17,892 nt of DNA, from the NCBI GenBank assembly GCA_027596945.1, contig JADGJH010000490.1, positions 1 through 17,892 of the forward strand, given 5' to 3'. The stretch is from Physocladia obscura (taxonomy: Eukaryota > Chytridiomycota > Chytridiomycetes > Chytridiales > Chytriomycetaceae). A model generated the notes under the pieces. The model worked only from the letters and a program-made list of their open reading frames with translations. It made no database searches and had not been told where the DNA came from. The position numbers and the translations under genes were made by a program. Shown here in pieces: positions 1-7,824 of the stretch; within the stretch, counting starts at the first letter, position 1, and each line of letters starts with the position of its first letter.

Positions 1-357
1 AGAGCGGTCCAGGTAATCATCTAGAGAATTTTGAAGCTCATGAGCGGCTTTACCTTTAAAAATTCCAGAAAATTCCAGGGGTTTGATTGAAAGTATCTTA
101 AAGTCAGGTAAGCGTCTTTGTGCAAGAATTGAGTCTGAAGTAGAAGTTTGAGAGCTTTCAGTGGTAGTGGTAAGTGAATTTAATCTTTCAGCCAAGTGAT
201 TGATGACTTGATTTTGCTCAGTGATTGTACATTGAAATGCTTCCAGATTGTTTCCTTGGGTTAAAATAGTTTGTTGTAAGGTTTGCTGTGTTGTGATGAG
301 GCGTCTCACAACTTCATCCAAAGCAATAGTTTCAGCAGTGTTCATAAAGATGTCCAT
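1..357 (-). CDS. gag: Gag-like protein, N-terminal 119 residues (left copy, partial)
   Basis: The frame opens at ATG 357-355, the first good start after the leader, and runs 119 codons to the window edge without a stop. Residues about 15-65 are rich in Gln, Leu, Ile and Asn with regular hydrophobic spacing, which suggests a coiled coil. A Ser/Thr-rich stretch follows (about 65-82). The last 35 residues contain LPDFKILSIKPLEFSG and a following AHELQN motif. These match in order the FKITSVRPPEFNG and AHKTQN motifs of the family 1 Gag, so the two are homologous. By analogy it is the capsid precursor of an LTR retrotransposon. The zinc knuckle, if present, would lie outside the window. Confidence 0.8.
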   Translation of the reverse strand, partial: MDIFMNTAETIALDEVVRRLITTQQTLQQTILTQGNNLEAFQCTITEQNQVINHLAERLNSLTTTTESSQTSTSDSILAQRRLPDFKILSIKPLEFSGIFKGKAAHELQNSLDDYLDRS

Positions 358-374
358 GGTTTCAAAATGTGGAT

Positions 375-454
375 AGTAGAATAGTAGTAGTAGTAAAAGT
401 AGTAGTAGTAGTAGAAGTACTAGTAGTAGTAGAAGTAGTAGTAGTAGTAGAAGT
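375..454 (-). repeat. Triplet microsatellite in family 2 leader (left copy)
   Basis: Interrupted (TAC/ACT)n run, read as GTA/AGT on the plus strand, with CTT and TTT interruptions. It lies between the primer-binding site and the Gag start, in what would be the 5' untranslated leader of the genomic RNA. Confidence 0.9.
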
Positions 455-479
455 ATTCAGAAGAGAGAGGTTCGTATAG

Positions 480-491
480 CCGGTACTACCA
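480..491 (-). other. Candidate primer-binding site, family 2 (left copy)
   Basis: TGGTAGTACCGG starts two bases after the LTR terminal CA. TGG is the complement of a tRNA CCA end, as expected for minus-strand priming. The family 1 site is almost the same (TGGTAGCACTGG). The opening TGGTAG resembles initiator-Met type sites, but the primer tRNA is not proven. Confidence 0.6.
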
Positions 492-493
492 AA

Positions 494-861
494 TGTTACA
501 GAATGAGTCTCTAGTAGTAGGTCTTATTGCCAAAGAGTTAAGTTTTTAGAAGATTCCTCTTTTATTTGCATTCATAGTTCAGGTTTTTATAGTTTTGGAT
601 TTGAAAAAGAAAGAAAGAAGTTTCCAGAAAAAGAAAATTAAAGAGAAAAAGTGAAAAATGAAGAAATAAGAAGGTAACAATCAAAGTGAAATAAAAGTAT
701 AAGAATTGATAAAGTGAAAGAGAAAGTATAAAAGAATAAGATGTCACTTGAAGTAAGTCTTGATTGTTTTTGGTTCTTAAGTTACTGAGTTTCTTGTAGA
801 ATTTTCCAGAATGCCTAGAAAATGTTGATAAGATGAAAATTAGTTATTCCTTTGCACAACA
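494..861 (-). repeat. LTR A, family 2 5' LTR (left copy)
   Basis: A 368-bp LTR that starts TGTTGTGCAAAGG and ends CATTCTGTAACA. Ends were placed by alignment with solo copies B (1624-1994) and C (about 2129-2466), by the TG..CA rule, and by the primer-binding site that follows. Its 5' terminus lies 4 bp from the mature 5' end of tRNA-Thr at 866. The pyrimidine-rich middle produces a Phe/Leu-rich open frame that is not a gene. Confidence 0.85.
561..592 (-). promoter_or_regulatory. TATA-like box and AATAAA in LTR A (left copy)
   Basis: On the minus strand the LTR has CTATAAAAAC (592-583), followed about 25 bases later by AATAAA (566-561). The sequence CAAAACTATAAA is kept in LTR copies B and C, which supports a promoter role. 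Transcript start and polyadenylation site are inferred only. Confidence 0.4.
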
Positions 862-865
862 CATA

Positions 866-937
866 GCCTCTATAGCTCAGTGGTAGAGCGTTGCACTTGT
901 AATGCAAAGGTCGGTGGATCAATCCCGCCTGGAGGCA
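866..937 (+). tRNA. tRNA-Thr(UGU), left copy
   Basis: A 72-base cloverleaf with no intron. Acceptor stem GCCTCTA pairs with TGGAGGC (one T-G wobble), discriminator A937. The D arm is AGCTCAGTGGTAGAGC. Anticodon stem TTGCA/TGCAA encloses loop CTTGTAA, giving anticodon TGT. The T arm GGTGG/CCGCC encloses ATCAATC: the usual T at loop position 1 (T54) is A, which alters the B box. CCA is not encoded, as in eukaryotic nuclear genes. An LTR ends 4 bp upstream. Functional status is uncertain because of the T-loop change. Confidence 0.9.
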
Positions 938-946
938 TCGCTAACG

Positions 947-951
947 TTTTT
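947..951 (+). terminator. Pol III terminator of tRNA-Thr (left copy)
   Basis: Run of five T residues starting 10 bases after the end of the tRNA, typical for RNA polymerase III. Confidence 0.7.
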
Positions 952-1417
952 CCGATGAGTTCATTCGGAGGCACAAGCTGACTACCAATGTTTTTTTTAT
1001 AATCATCAGATACAAGGAATGGGATACAAAGAATGGATTAAAAGTGGTATAAAAATATTAGCATAAATATTAGAAGAATAAAGAGCAGATATACAAGTAA
1101 AATGCTCAACAGTGAGAAATTATGACTTTATATTTCTCAAGCCTGCATTAATTGGATGAAAATTTTGTTTAACAGGCATCTAACCAGTAAGGGCTCATTG
1201 GCAACATGAATAGAAAATAAAACTATTTATAGATAGCTTTCAACGTATTTGCTGTAATTTTTAGTGTATTTTTCATTGAACCAGAAATTTGATACAAGAA
1301 AATAGCCCATTTCCCCCAAATATGTATGAAAAATTGGCAATTTTCCAAGCAATAAGGTTCATCAAACCAAATACAAAACTTGCTTCCTCAAAGCTCTCTT
1401 ATTTTTTCTCTAGTATT
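952..1417. other. AT-rich stretch without recognisable content (left)
   Basis: I find no open frame of note, RNA gene or clear repeat. Its 3' part (from about 1310) may be the diverged 5' half of the old LTR that is recognisable from 1418, but the alignment is too weak to call. Confidence 0.6.
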
Positions 1418-1622
1418 ACCAAAAATTATTGTTTTCCATTCTTTATTTTCTTTTTGCCAAATTAGAGAAAAACTTTGAAAATTGATTGCTATAAACTTCA
1501 CTTTTATTTTGCTTTGACTCAGATATGACTTTTGCCATGCAAGATATAACTCAAGAACTAATCATTTTGCTATTTTAAGTTGATTTCGCCCACCTGAAAT
1601 ATTCCTTGAGTTCTCTCACATA
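1418..1622 (+). repeat. Old family 1 LTR remnant (left copy)
   Basis: It aligns in order with the 3' half of the family 1 LTR: CCAAAAATT block, CTTCACTTTTATTTTGCTTT, TATAACTCAAGAA, AAGTTGATTTCGCCCACCTG and the terminus GAGTTCTCTCACA. Divergence is much higher than between the two LTRs of the full element, so this is an older solo LTR or fragment. The 5' boundary is not determined. Confidence 0.6.
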
Positions 1623-1623
1623 C

Positions 1624-1994
1624 TGTCAGGAATGAGCTTCAGGTAAATGGCTTTAATATTCAAAGAATTAGGGTTTTAAAAGATTCTCTTTTATTTTCAT
1701 TCAGGAGCTCCAAATTTATAGTTTTGAATTTGAAAATAAAATAAAGAAGCTTCCAGAAAAGGAAAAATAAAGAAAAACAAAATGAAGAAATAAGAAAATT
1801 AAGTAAAAAGATGAATAAAAAGTATGATAATTGAAAGATAGATAAAATAATGATAAAGAAAATAATATAGAATTAAAATGAGGTCTTGATTGTATTTGGT
1901 TGTTGCTTGAAGCTAGAACAGAATTTGAAATTTTAAAAATGTGGATAAATAGTTGATTATTTCCATATCAGTGAAAAATACTTATTCCATTACA
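1624..1994 (-). repeat. Solo LTR B, family 2 (left copy)
   Basis: A 371-bp LTR on the minus strand, from TGTAATGGAATAAG to CATTCCTGACA, aligned along its length with LTR A. Shared blocks include ATCAAGACCTCATTTTA, CAAAACTATAAA and AATAAAAGAGAATCTT. Flanking five-mers are GTACA and GTATG (minus strand), agreeing at three of five positions, so target-site duplication is doubtful. No internal region follows. It lies between two oppositely oriented family 1 LTR ends. Confidence 0.75.
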
Positions 1995-1999
1995 TGTAC

Positions 2000-2128
2000 T
2001 ATGAGAGAATCAATGAAATTCCAAGTGGGCAAAGTTAACTTGGAATGGCACAAAATTTCATAAGAAAATTGCAGAATAAAAAAGAGTTTGCAGCTGACAA
2101 ATAAAACAATAATAAATGAAAATAAAGA
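2000..2128 (-). repeat. Deleted family 1 LTR fragment (left copy)
   Basis: On the minus strand it reads TATTTGTCAGCTGCAAACTC, then TTATGAAATTTTGTGCC, then directly CCAAGTTAACTTTGCCCACT and a terminus TTGATTCTCTCATA. This is the family 1 LTR with its 5' start missing and a central block of roughly 180 bp deleted. It is wedged between solo LTRs B and C. Borders are approximate. Confidence 0.65.
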
Positions 2129-2466
2129 TACTTATCCACATTTTTCAAATTTCAAATTCTGTTCAAATATCAACATCAGCACAACAACCAAGCACAACCA
2201 AGACCTCATTTTACTTCCATATTCTTTTATCATTATTTTATCAATCTTTCAATTATTATTCCTTTTATTCAACTTTTTATTTTATTTTCTTATTTTTTCA
2301 TTTTTCTCTGTTTTTCTTTATTTTTCTCTTTCTGAAAGCTTCTTTATTTCTTTTTCAAATCCAAAACTATAAATTTGGAACTCCTGAATGAAAATAAAAA
2401 AAGGAATCTTCTGAAAATAAAATCTTTGGTTATTAGATTTAGTAATTAAAAACTCATTCCGTGGCA
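2129..2466 (+). repeat. Solo LTR C, family 2, 5' truncated (left copy)
   Basis: It aligns with LTRs A and B from CTTATCCACATTTTT onward and ends CATTCCGTGGCA. About 40-50 bp of the normal 5' end are missing. Its last five bases (TGGCA) coincide with the first five of the family 1 5' LTR, so the two abut or overlap. Two overlapping Phe/Leu-rich open frames here come from the T-rich strand and are not genes. Confidence 0.7.
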
Positions 2467-2846
2467 TGGAAACTGACTAGTTTTCTGTAACTTCAATTTG
2501 AAATTTATCACTATTATATTCTTATTTTATTATCCTGTTATCTTTTATTTTTCTTTATTATTCTTCTATTTGTCAGCCACAAGTTTTCTTCCATTTCACA
2601 ATTTTCTTTATGAAATTTTTACTTGTGCCGCCCAAAAATTCTATTTCACTTTGTTTCAGAAAGGATCCTGAAATTCAGAGTTATTGAAATTAAAATAAAC
2701 AGAGAATTCTTTATTGAAAACTTCAACTTCGCTTCGCTTTAGAACAAAAAGGAAGACTTTGCTGTGTAAGACACAGCTCAAGAAAATACTTTGCTTTGCT
2801 GTCCCAAGTTAACTTTGCCCACTTGGAACTCTTCAATTCTCTCACA
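2462..2846 (+). repeat. 5' LTR of family 1 element (left copy)
   Basis: A 385-bp LTR from TGGCATGGAAACTGAC to TTCAATTCTCTCACA, defined by alignment with 7825-8318 and by the primer-binding site three bases later. AATAAA at 2694-2699 is a candidate polyadenylation signal. The antisense strand yields a 78-residue open frame (2723-2959) that has no support as a gene. Confidence 0.88.
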
Positions 2847-2849
2847 TAT

Positions 2850-2861
2850 TGGTAGCACTGG
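2850..2861 (+). other. Candidate primer-binding site, family 1 (left copy)
   Basis: TGGTAGCACTGG, three bases after the LTR terminal CA. It differs from the family 2 site at two positions. I saw no complement of it in the LTR, so Tf1-type self-priming is not supported. Confidence 0.6.
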
Positions 2862-2889
2862 AAAAATCTACAAACCCCTCTCTTCATCA

Positions 2890-3944
2890 ATGTCAAGACC
2901 AAACGCCTTTGCCGTTCCAGACAAAATGGACTACTCAGGCTCAAGCACTTCAAATCCACAAGCCAGATAACTAGCTGCTATTCTACAAGAAATGCAGGAT
3001 TTCAGAGAAACAGTTCAAAGACTCAGCTGTAATAACAACAGCCTACAAGCCAAACTTCAAAATAGGGTTTCTCACAAAAATTCTTCAGTGATCCCTCCTA
3101 ATACACACAACTTACCATTTTTCAAAATCACCTCAGTAAGGCCACCAGAATTCAATGGCAACACTAGAACCAAGCCAGCACACAAAACTCAAAACATCAT
3201 CAACAATTACTTACTTAGATGCAAAGAACAAGCCCAACTATATGGATTTCTTGCTGACGGCGCTGAGCCACTCACCAACAACAACAGCTGCGCTATGCAG
3301 CCTGAATTACTACAGGACTCACAGAACATGCTCATACATGTTGGAGACATCTACCAGAAGATCAGCGTAGAAACATGAGTTGGAAGAATTATCAAGCCTG
3401 GATTCATTCAAATTTTGGATCCCAATTAACCCTAACACAAGCTGTTGAAGGCATGTATTCTCTTAAACAGACAAGATCCACAACATTATATTCACAGGAA
3501 TTTAACAATCTTTTATCTGCAATCTGCTCCAGAAGCATTAATCTTGAAGACAGATACCTTTGCATTAAGTACCTTCAGGGTCTTAAGTGGCACCTTCGTG
3601 ACAAGCATGAATTATTCAACATCAAAGACAATCTAAACAAACTTCAAATGGAAGCCAAATGCCTAGACAATTTTTATTGGCAAAGAACAAAAAGGAGGCC
3701 TACTTCACCACAAAACGGCATGAAACAAAACTTTCCTTCACAAAAATTTTCAACCCCACATTTTCACAATTACCACAACAACAGACCACAACCAATGGAC
3801 CTCTTAAATACACAATCCTTCCCATGTCTCTTAGCAGAAGAAAGAAAGACATACTGGAAAAATGCTTGGTGTACATTCTGCAGACTTAAGAACCATAGGC
3901 ACGATCAATGCCAAAAAACACAACAATACCCAAGCAAACAATAA
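2890..3944 (+). pseudogene. gag: gag pseudogene, capsid with CCHC zinc knuckle (left copy)
   Basis: ATG 2890 opens the frame, with an in-frame TAA at 2968-2970. The same frame then continues from 2992 to 3378 through PPEFNG and AHKTQN. A shift near 3375 moves reading to another frame, which holds the retrotransposon Gag core (FGSQLTLTQAVEGMYSLKQ, about 3415-3475) and a CCHC knuckle CTFCRLKNHRHDQC (CX2CX4HX4C) near 3870-3912. The frame ends at 3944. Bases 3945-4216 lack a clean frame but encode, in another frame, an Asn/Ser/Thr-rich linker to protease. The product would form the particle capsid and bind RNA; two lesions prevent that here. Confidence 0.85.
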
Positions 3945-4216
3945 TTACAACAAACCCCCTAATAAAAGCAGTAGAAATTATTCAAACAACAATAACAAAC
4001 CAGCCAATACTGGAAACTTTCAGCACACCAAACACATCAACAACGTCGAAGCTGCCACCACTATCAGTGAAAGCAGCAGCACTACCAAAGACAGCAACAA
4101 TAGCAAATTGACTCAAGCTTGAAGAACATAAATACAAACAAGAATCAATTGCATCACATACTAAAACTTTCTCAACAGACTTACCAACGGACTTATTATC
4201 TCTTTGAATGCACCAC

Positions 4217-4807
4217 ATGGAACAACCAACCTCACAATCATCTCTCCTCACAATTAACAGTTTCATAGGAAACCAACCAGCCAAAATACTCATTGACCCA
4301 GGAGCTAATGCCAGCTTCATGAATGCATGACACAACCATCACCAAGAAATTCATTGCACAAACAAAAAGCAACCAATATGCCTAGCAGACCATTTAATTA
4401 TTGACAGACACATTTATAAGAATATCAAATATACTATTATTACTTCAACTAGATTCAGGGACCAACATAATTTTGTCTCCACTAACATTGCATATGATTT
4501 AATACTAGGTAAGGACTGGTTAGACAAGTTCAATCCAGCCATAGATTGGCCCTCAAATACTCTTTGTTTCAACTCCAAGAACAATTCACACCAATGGATC
4601 TGCAAGATGCCTTTGCGCGAGATTCAACTACTATCAGCAACAGCCTTTAAAGACCTACTTCAAAGACCACAAGACATTCAAATGCTAGGAATGCTCATAA
4701 TAAAACCATCGCAAAGGAACAATAAGGCCATCATGACCCCACCTAAAGAAATCAATAACATTGCCTCAAAAGAAGGTTCTGACATTTTCAAGACCACAGA
4801 AGAATAA
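4217..4807 (+). pseudogene. pol: pol: aspartic protease segment (left copy)
   Basis: Retropepsin-like domain in frame 2. The active-site region reads AKILIDPGANASF (from 4283), so the catalytic Asp (4295-4297) is kept but the next residue is Pro where retropepsins have Ser or Thr. A TGA follows at 4328. The C-terminal part contains YDLILGKDWLDKFNPAIDW (near 4491-4550), the hallmark that links protease to reverse transcriptase in Ty3/gypsy elements. The segment ends at TAA 4805-4807. A TGA at 4205 precedes the chosen start. In an intact element this enzyme processes the Gag-Pol polyprotein. Confidence 0.8.
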
Positions 4808-5677
4808 AATCAGGCAGATGCCAAAGCAAAACTAATAAAAACACTCCTGAACAAACTTCAAATAATAATCAAGAAATACAAGTGAGTTTTCCAGCCTTTC
4901 GAAGGACTGCCACCGTCTCAAAGCATAGACCACAAAATTAAACTAATTGACAAAAGCTCCACTTCAACTTCAAGACCAATCTACTCAATGAACAAAGAAC
5001 TAAATGCATTAAAGAAAGAATTAACCTTTTCTCCTACAGAATAAGCGCATTCAAGAATCAATATCACCTACGGCGCTCCTATATTCTATGTAAAACAGAA
5101 GGACAAGCTTCGACTTGTCTTCAACTATTGCGCCCTTAACAAAAATACCGTCAAGAACAGGACTGCACTGCCAAATATATTAGAAATTTTGGACAGACTA
5201 TCATGTGCAAAATACTTTGCCAAACTAGATTTAGCCTTGGGATATCATCAAATAAGCATCCACAAGAAAGAAATACACAAGACAGTCTTCCGATCAAAAT
5301 ACGGTCATTTCAAATGGGCAGTAATCCCATTCGGGCTTTCAAACGCACCAGCAACTTTTCAAACCATGGTCAACAACATATTCCATGAATATGTTGATGA
5401 TTTTCTCAATGCATACATTGATGACATACTTGTTTATTCAGAAACATACAATCAACACTTACGCCACATTGAATCAGTATTAAAGAAGCTTCAAGAAAAC
5501 AAGCTTCACTGCCATTTAACCAAGTGCAACTTCTTAAAACAACAAGTTGACTACCTTGGATATCACATTAGAAACAATCAAGTTCAAGTCTCAAACAAAC
5601 GCATATCTTCAATCCAAGAATTCAAACCACCAACAAATTATTCATCACTCCCATCGCTTTGTGGAACACCATGCTGA
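4808..5677 (+). pseudogene. pol: pol: reverse transcriptase segment (left copy)
   Basis: Same frame as the protease, interrupted by TGA 4883 and TAA 5042, then open from 5045 to 5677. RT motifs appear in order: YGAPIFYVKQKDKLRLVFNY, FAKLDLALGYHQISI with the first catalytic Asp, FGLSNAPATFQ, and AYIDDILVYSE with the YIDD pair. The catalytic Asp triad is therefore intact. The VDYR position of related RTs reads FNYC. A break near 5635-5645 loses the short connection segment normally found before the RNase H domain and changes frame, which indicates a small deletion. The enzyme would copy genomic RNA into cDNA. Confidence 0.9.
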
Positions 5678-6441
5678 ACTGGTTGCTCCACTTTCTGATT
5701 TATTAAAGGACCATAAAACAAAGCCTAAATCAGAAATATTCCCTTTATCACCATCACTAATGAAAATCTTCAACCAAGCAAAACAAGCCCTAATCTTGCC
5801 GAAAATTTTAGGAATTTTTGATACAAACAAAACAGTATACTTAGCAACAGACTGGTCCAAAAGAGCATTAGGATCATGTGTCTATCGACTAGACAAAAAG
5901 CAAAGTTCTCTTCCAATAGCTTATGCTTTAAGAAAGTGTAACCAAGCCAAATCAAACTATCATCCATACATGGGTGAAATTTTATCACTAGCAGAAGATT
6001 TCCGCACTCACCGCCAATATATTCAAGGAAACAACGTCTACGTCTACACTGACCACAGCTCTCTTCAACACATTTTAACACAGCCCAAACTTTGGCCTGT
6101 ACATCTTAGATGGCTTGCCAATCTTCAACAATATGACTTCAAAATTCAATGGAAACCAGGAAAATGGAACACAATTGCAGACGCATTATCTAGACGATCA
6201 TTTTCACAAGACATTGCTACATCAACAGATGATTTAAATATCACTACATCAACAGCAACACAAATTAATACAATTTTACATGTCAACAAAAACTTTCACA
6301 ATGAAATAAGAGAAGAAAGCAAGATGGATAAAACATTCAACAACATATCAAAACATTTAGTAGATCCCAACAACAAATCTACCTACGAAAATACACCAGA
6401 CAAGGCCCCAAAGCATTTAAAAACTAATAGGACATTACTGA
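5641..6441 (+). pseudogene. pol: pol: RNase H segment (left copy)
   Basis: Frame 3, with real homology starting at about 5645 (RFVEHHAELVAPLSDLLK). The RNase H domain runs about 5840-6200: ATDWSKRALGS, NYHPYMGEILSLAEDF, VYVYTDHSSLQHIL, PGKWNTIADALSRR. The acidic residues expected for catalysis (Asp, Glu, Asp, Asp) are visible. It degrades RNA in the RNA:DNA hybrid. The frame stays open to 6524, but integrase homology moves to frame 1 by about 6442. The portion of the 325-residue open frame before 5640 overlaps RT and is spurious. Confidence 0.88.
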
Positions 6442-7323
6442 CTACGCGACGGAATTCTATACTATTTAGACAAAACACATGCTCGAATCTACATTCCAGA
6501 ATCTCTTTGCTTGTACATAACTGACCTTGCTCATGGAGGCAGGCATGGCATACATAACAATTGGGAACGCACATCCAAAAAAATCACAAGACTTTATCAC
6601 TGGCTATCACTTCACCACGATATCAAGAAATTTGTACAATTTTGCAATTCATTCCAACGCTTCAAAAAATAGCTCAAAGATTACCTTACGGACTATTACA
6701 ATCACAAAATCCCTCTAGGATGTTGGGAAACCATTTCAATGGACTTCATCGGCCCAATTGTCACATCAACAAATGGTTACAACACAATAATGGTAATAGT
6801 TGACAAAACAAACTTGAATACTTCCCTGCAAGCAAACAGATAATGCAAAACACATAGCCAATCTCTACAAACTCACAATATGGAAAACATCATGGACTTC
6901 AAAGGAAAATCATCTCTGATTGTAACACATGATTTATGTCCCAATTCTGGACAACTCTTCTCAAGTCCTTACGTACAAAACAAATAGTATCAACTTCATT
7001 CCATCCACAAAGAGACAGACACACAGAAATCAAAAACAATTTGGATCATCATGGCACTACAACACTTTGTATCACATTACCAAGAAGACTGGAATTGTTA
7101 CCTTCATATAATCAAATTTGGAATTAACAACACCAAGAACTCTTCCAGAGGATACACTCCTTTTATGTTAGACATAGGACAAAATCCGACATCCATAATG
7201 GACATTAACCTTACAGTATACGACAATCTAAGCCTACGCAACCAACAAGCAGCCTGCCAAGTAGCAAACAATAACTTATGCGCTGCTCAAGACAAGCAAG
7301 CAGCCACCGCAAACAGACATTGA
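6442..7323 (+). pseudogene. pol: pol: integrase zinc-binding and catalytic core (left copy)
   Basis: Frame 1 from 6442 holds the start of integrase and the HHCC region (LAHGGRHGIHNNW, then FCNSFQRFKK); the second Cys of the CxxC pair is Phe. TAG lies at 6670. The first catalytic Asp is in SMDFIGP near 6738. Reading passes to frame 3 (about 6825-7040): the second Asp (IISDC) and the Glu (HTE) are separated by 35 codons, one of them a stop, so the D,D35E layout is still legible. Frame 1 resumes at about 7050 with HFVSHYQEDWN and GYTPFMLDIGQNP and ends at TGA 7321. It would insert cDNA into the genome; it is inactive here. Confidence 0.88.
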
Positions 7324-7780
7324 CTCGAATCACCCTTCAAAGTCAACAATCTTGTATTACTCTCTCTCAAGGATTTCAGACCACCACACATCAAGGCCAG
7401 ACCTACCACTAAACTCTCCGACGTATATTCAGGACCCTACCACTAAACTCTCCGACGTATATTCAGGACCATACAAAGTTTTGGAATTAATTGGACCTGC
7501 AAACTCCTGCCAACTCAATATACCAAACAATTGGGGAATACACCCAGTATTCCATCCTGAAAAACTAAAGAAATACTACCCAAGAACATCCATTAAATTC
7601 CTTACCAATCAGTCAACGCGTCATAGAACAAATACTTGCCAAACAAAAAAAATTCTATACAACAATAAGCCTCGCCAACAAGTTCTCATCAAATGGAAGG
7701 ACCACAATCCAATATTCAACATTTAGTTAGATGCCACTCCAGAGCTCATCAACAAACTACAACACCAAGAAAACAACATA
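7324..7780 (+). pseudogene. pol: pol: integrase C-terminus with chromodomain-like tail (left copy)
   Basis: Frame 1 continues with SPFKVNNLVLLSLKDF until the tandem duplication at 7404-7471, after which frame 2 carries SGPYKVLELIGPANSCQLN and GIHPVFHPEKLKKYY, typical of the Ty3/gypsy integrase C-terminus. Beyond it, QQVLIKWKDHNPIFNI (near 7676-7723), a TAG (7724) and LDATPELINKLQ resemble a chromodomain core; the TAG sits where chromodomains have Trp. This places the element among chromoviruses. The chromodomain call is by eye and less certain than the integrase call. Confidence 0.75.
7404..7471 (+). repeat. 34-bp tandem duplication in integrase (left copy)
   Basis: Units 7404-7437 and 7438-7471 start TACCACTAAACTCTCC and differ only at the last base (C/A). 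34 is not a multiple of three, so the duplication itself shifts the frame. The same residues (TTKLSDVYSGPY) are encoded twice, in frame 1 and then in frame 2. Confidence 0.95.
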
Positions 7781-7824
7781 AATCAAGAAAATAGTTTATT
7801 ATTGCGTATGCTCTTGGACGCAGA

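Larger units (their letters stand above)
1..861 (-). mobile_element. Ty3/gypsy element, family 2, 5' part (left copy)
   Basis: Reading on the minus strand, the order is LTR (861-494), a two-base gap, primer-binding site (491-480), a leader with a TAC/ACT triplet repeat, and a Gag start at 357 that stays open to the window edge. This is the 5' end of an LTR retrotransposon whose remainder lies outside the window. The Gag has no stops, unlike the family 1 copy, so the element may be young. Assignment to Ty3/gypsy rests on Gag resemblance to the family 1 element, which has a recognisable pol. Confidence 0.85.

Noticed and set aside
1990..2130. Independent short palindromic motif CCAAGTTAACTTTGCCCACTT as a regulatory element
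   Set aside because: It occurs four times per arm but always at the 3' end of family 1 LTR copies, so it is LTR sequence.
2088..2391. Phe/Leu-rich open frames that look like membrane proteins (also at 562-747 and mirrors)
   Set aside because: They come from the T-rich strand of family 2 LTRs and recur with changes in each LTR copy.
2723..2959. 78-residue minus-strand open frame across the family 1 5' LTR and Gag start
   Set aside because: Antisense to LTR and gag; its tail recurs in the other LTR because it is LTR sequence.
3982..4335. 117-residue minus-strand open frame opposite the Gag-protease linker
   Set aside because: Antisense of an Asn/Thr-rich low-complexity linker; no domain.
5770..6081. 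103-residue minus-strand open frame opposite RNase H
   Set aside because: Shadow of the RNase H coding strand, which has clear family motifs in the sense direction.
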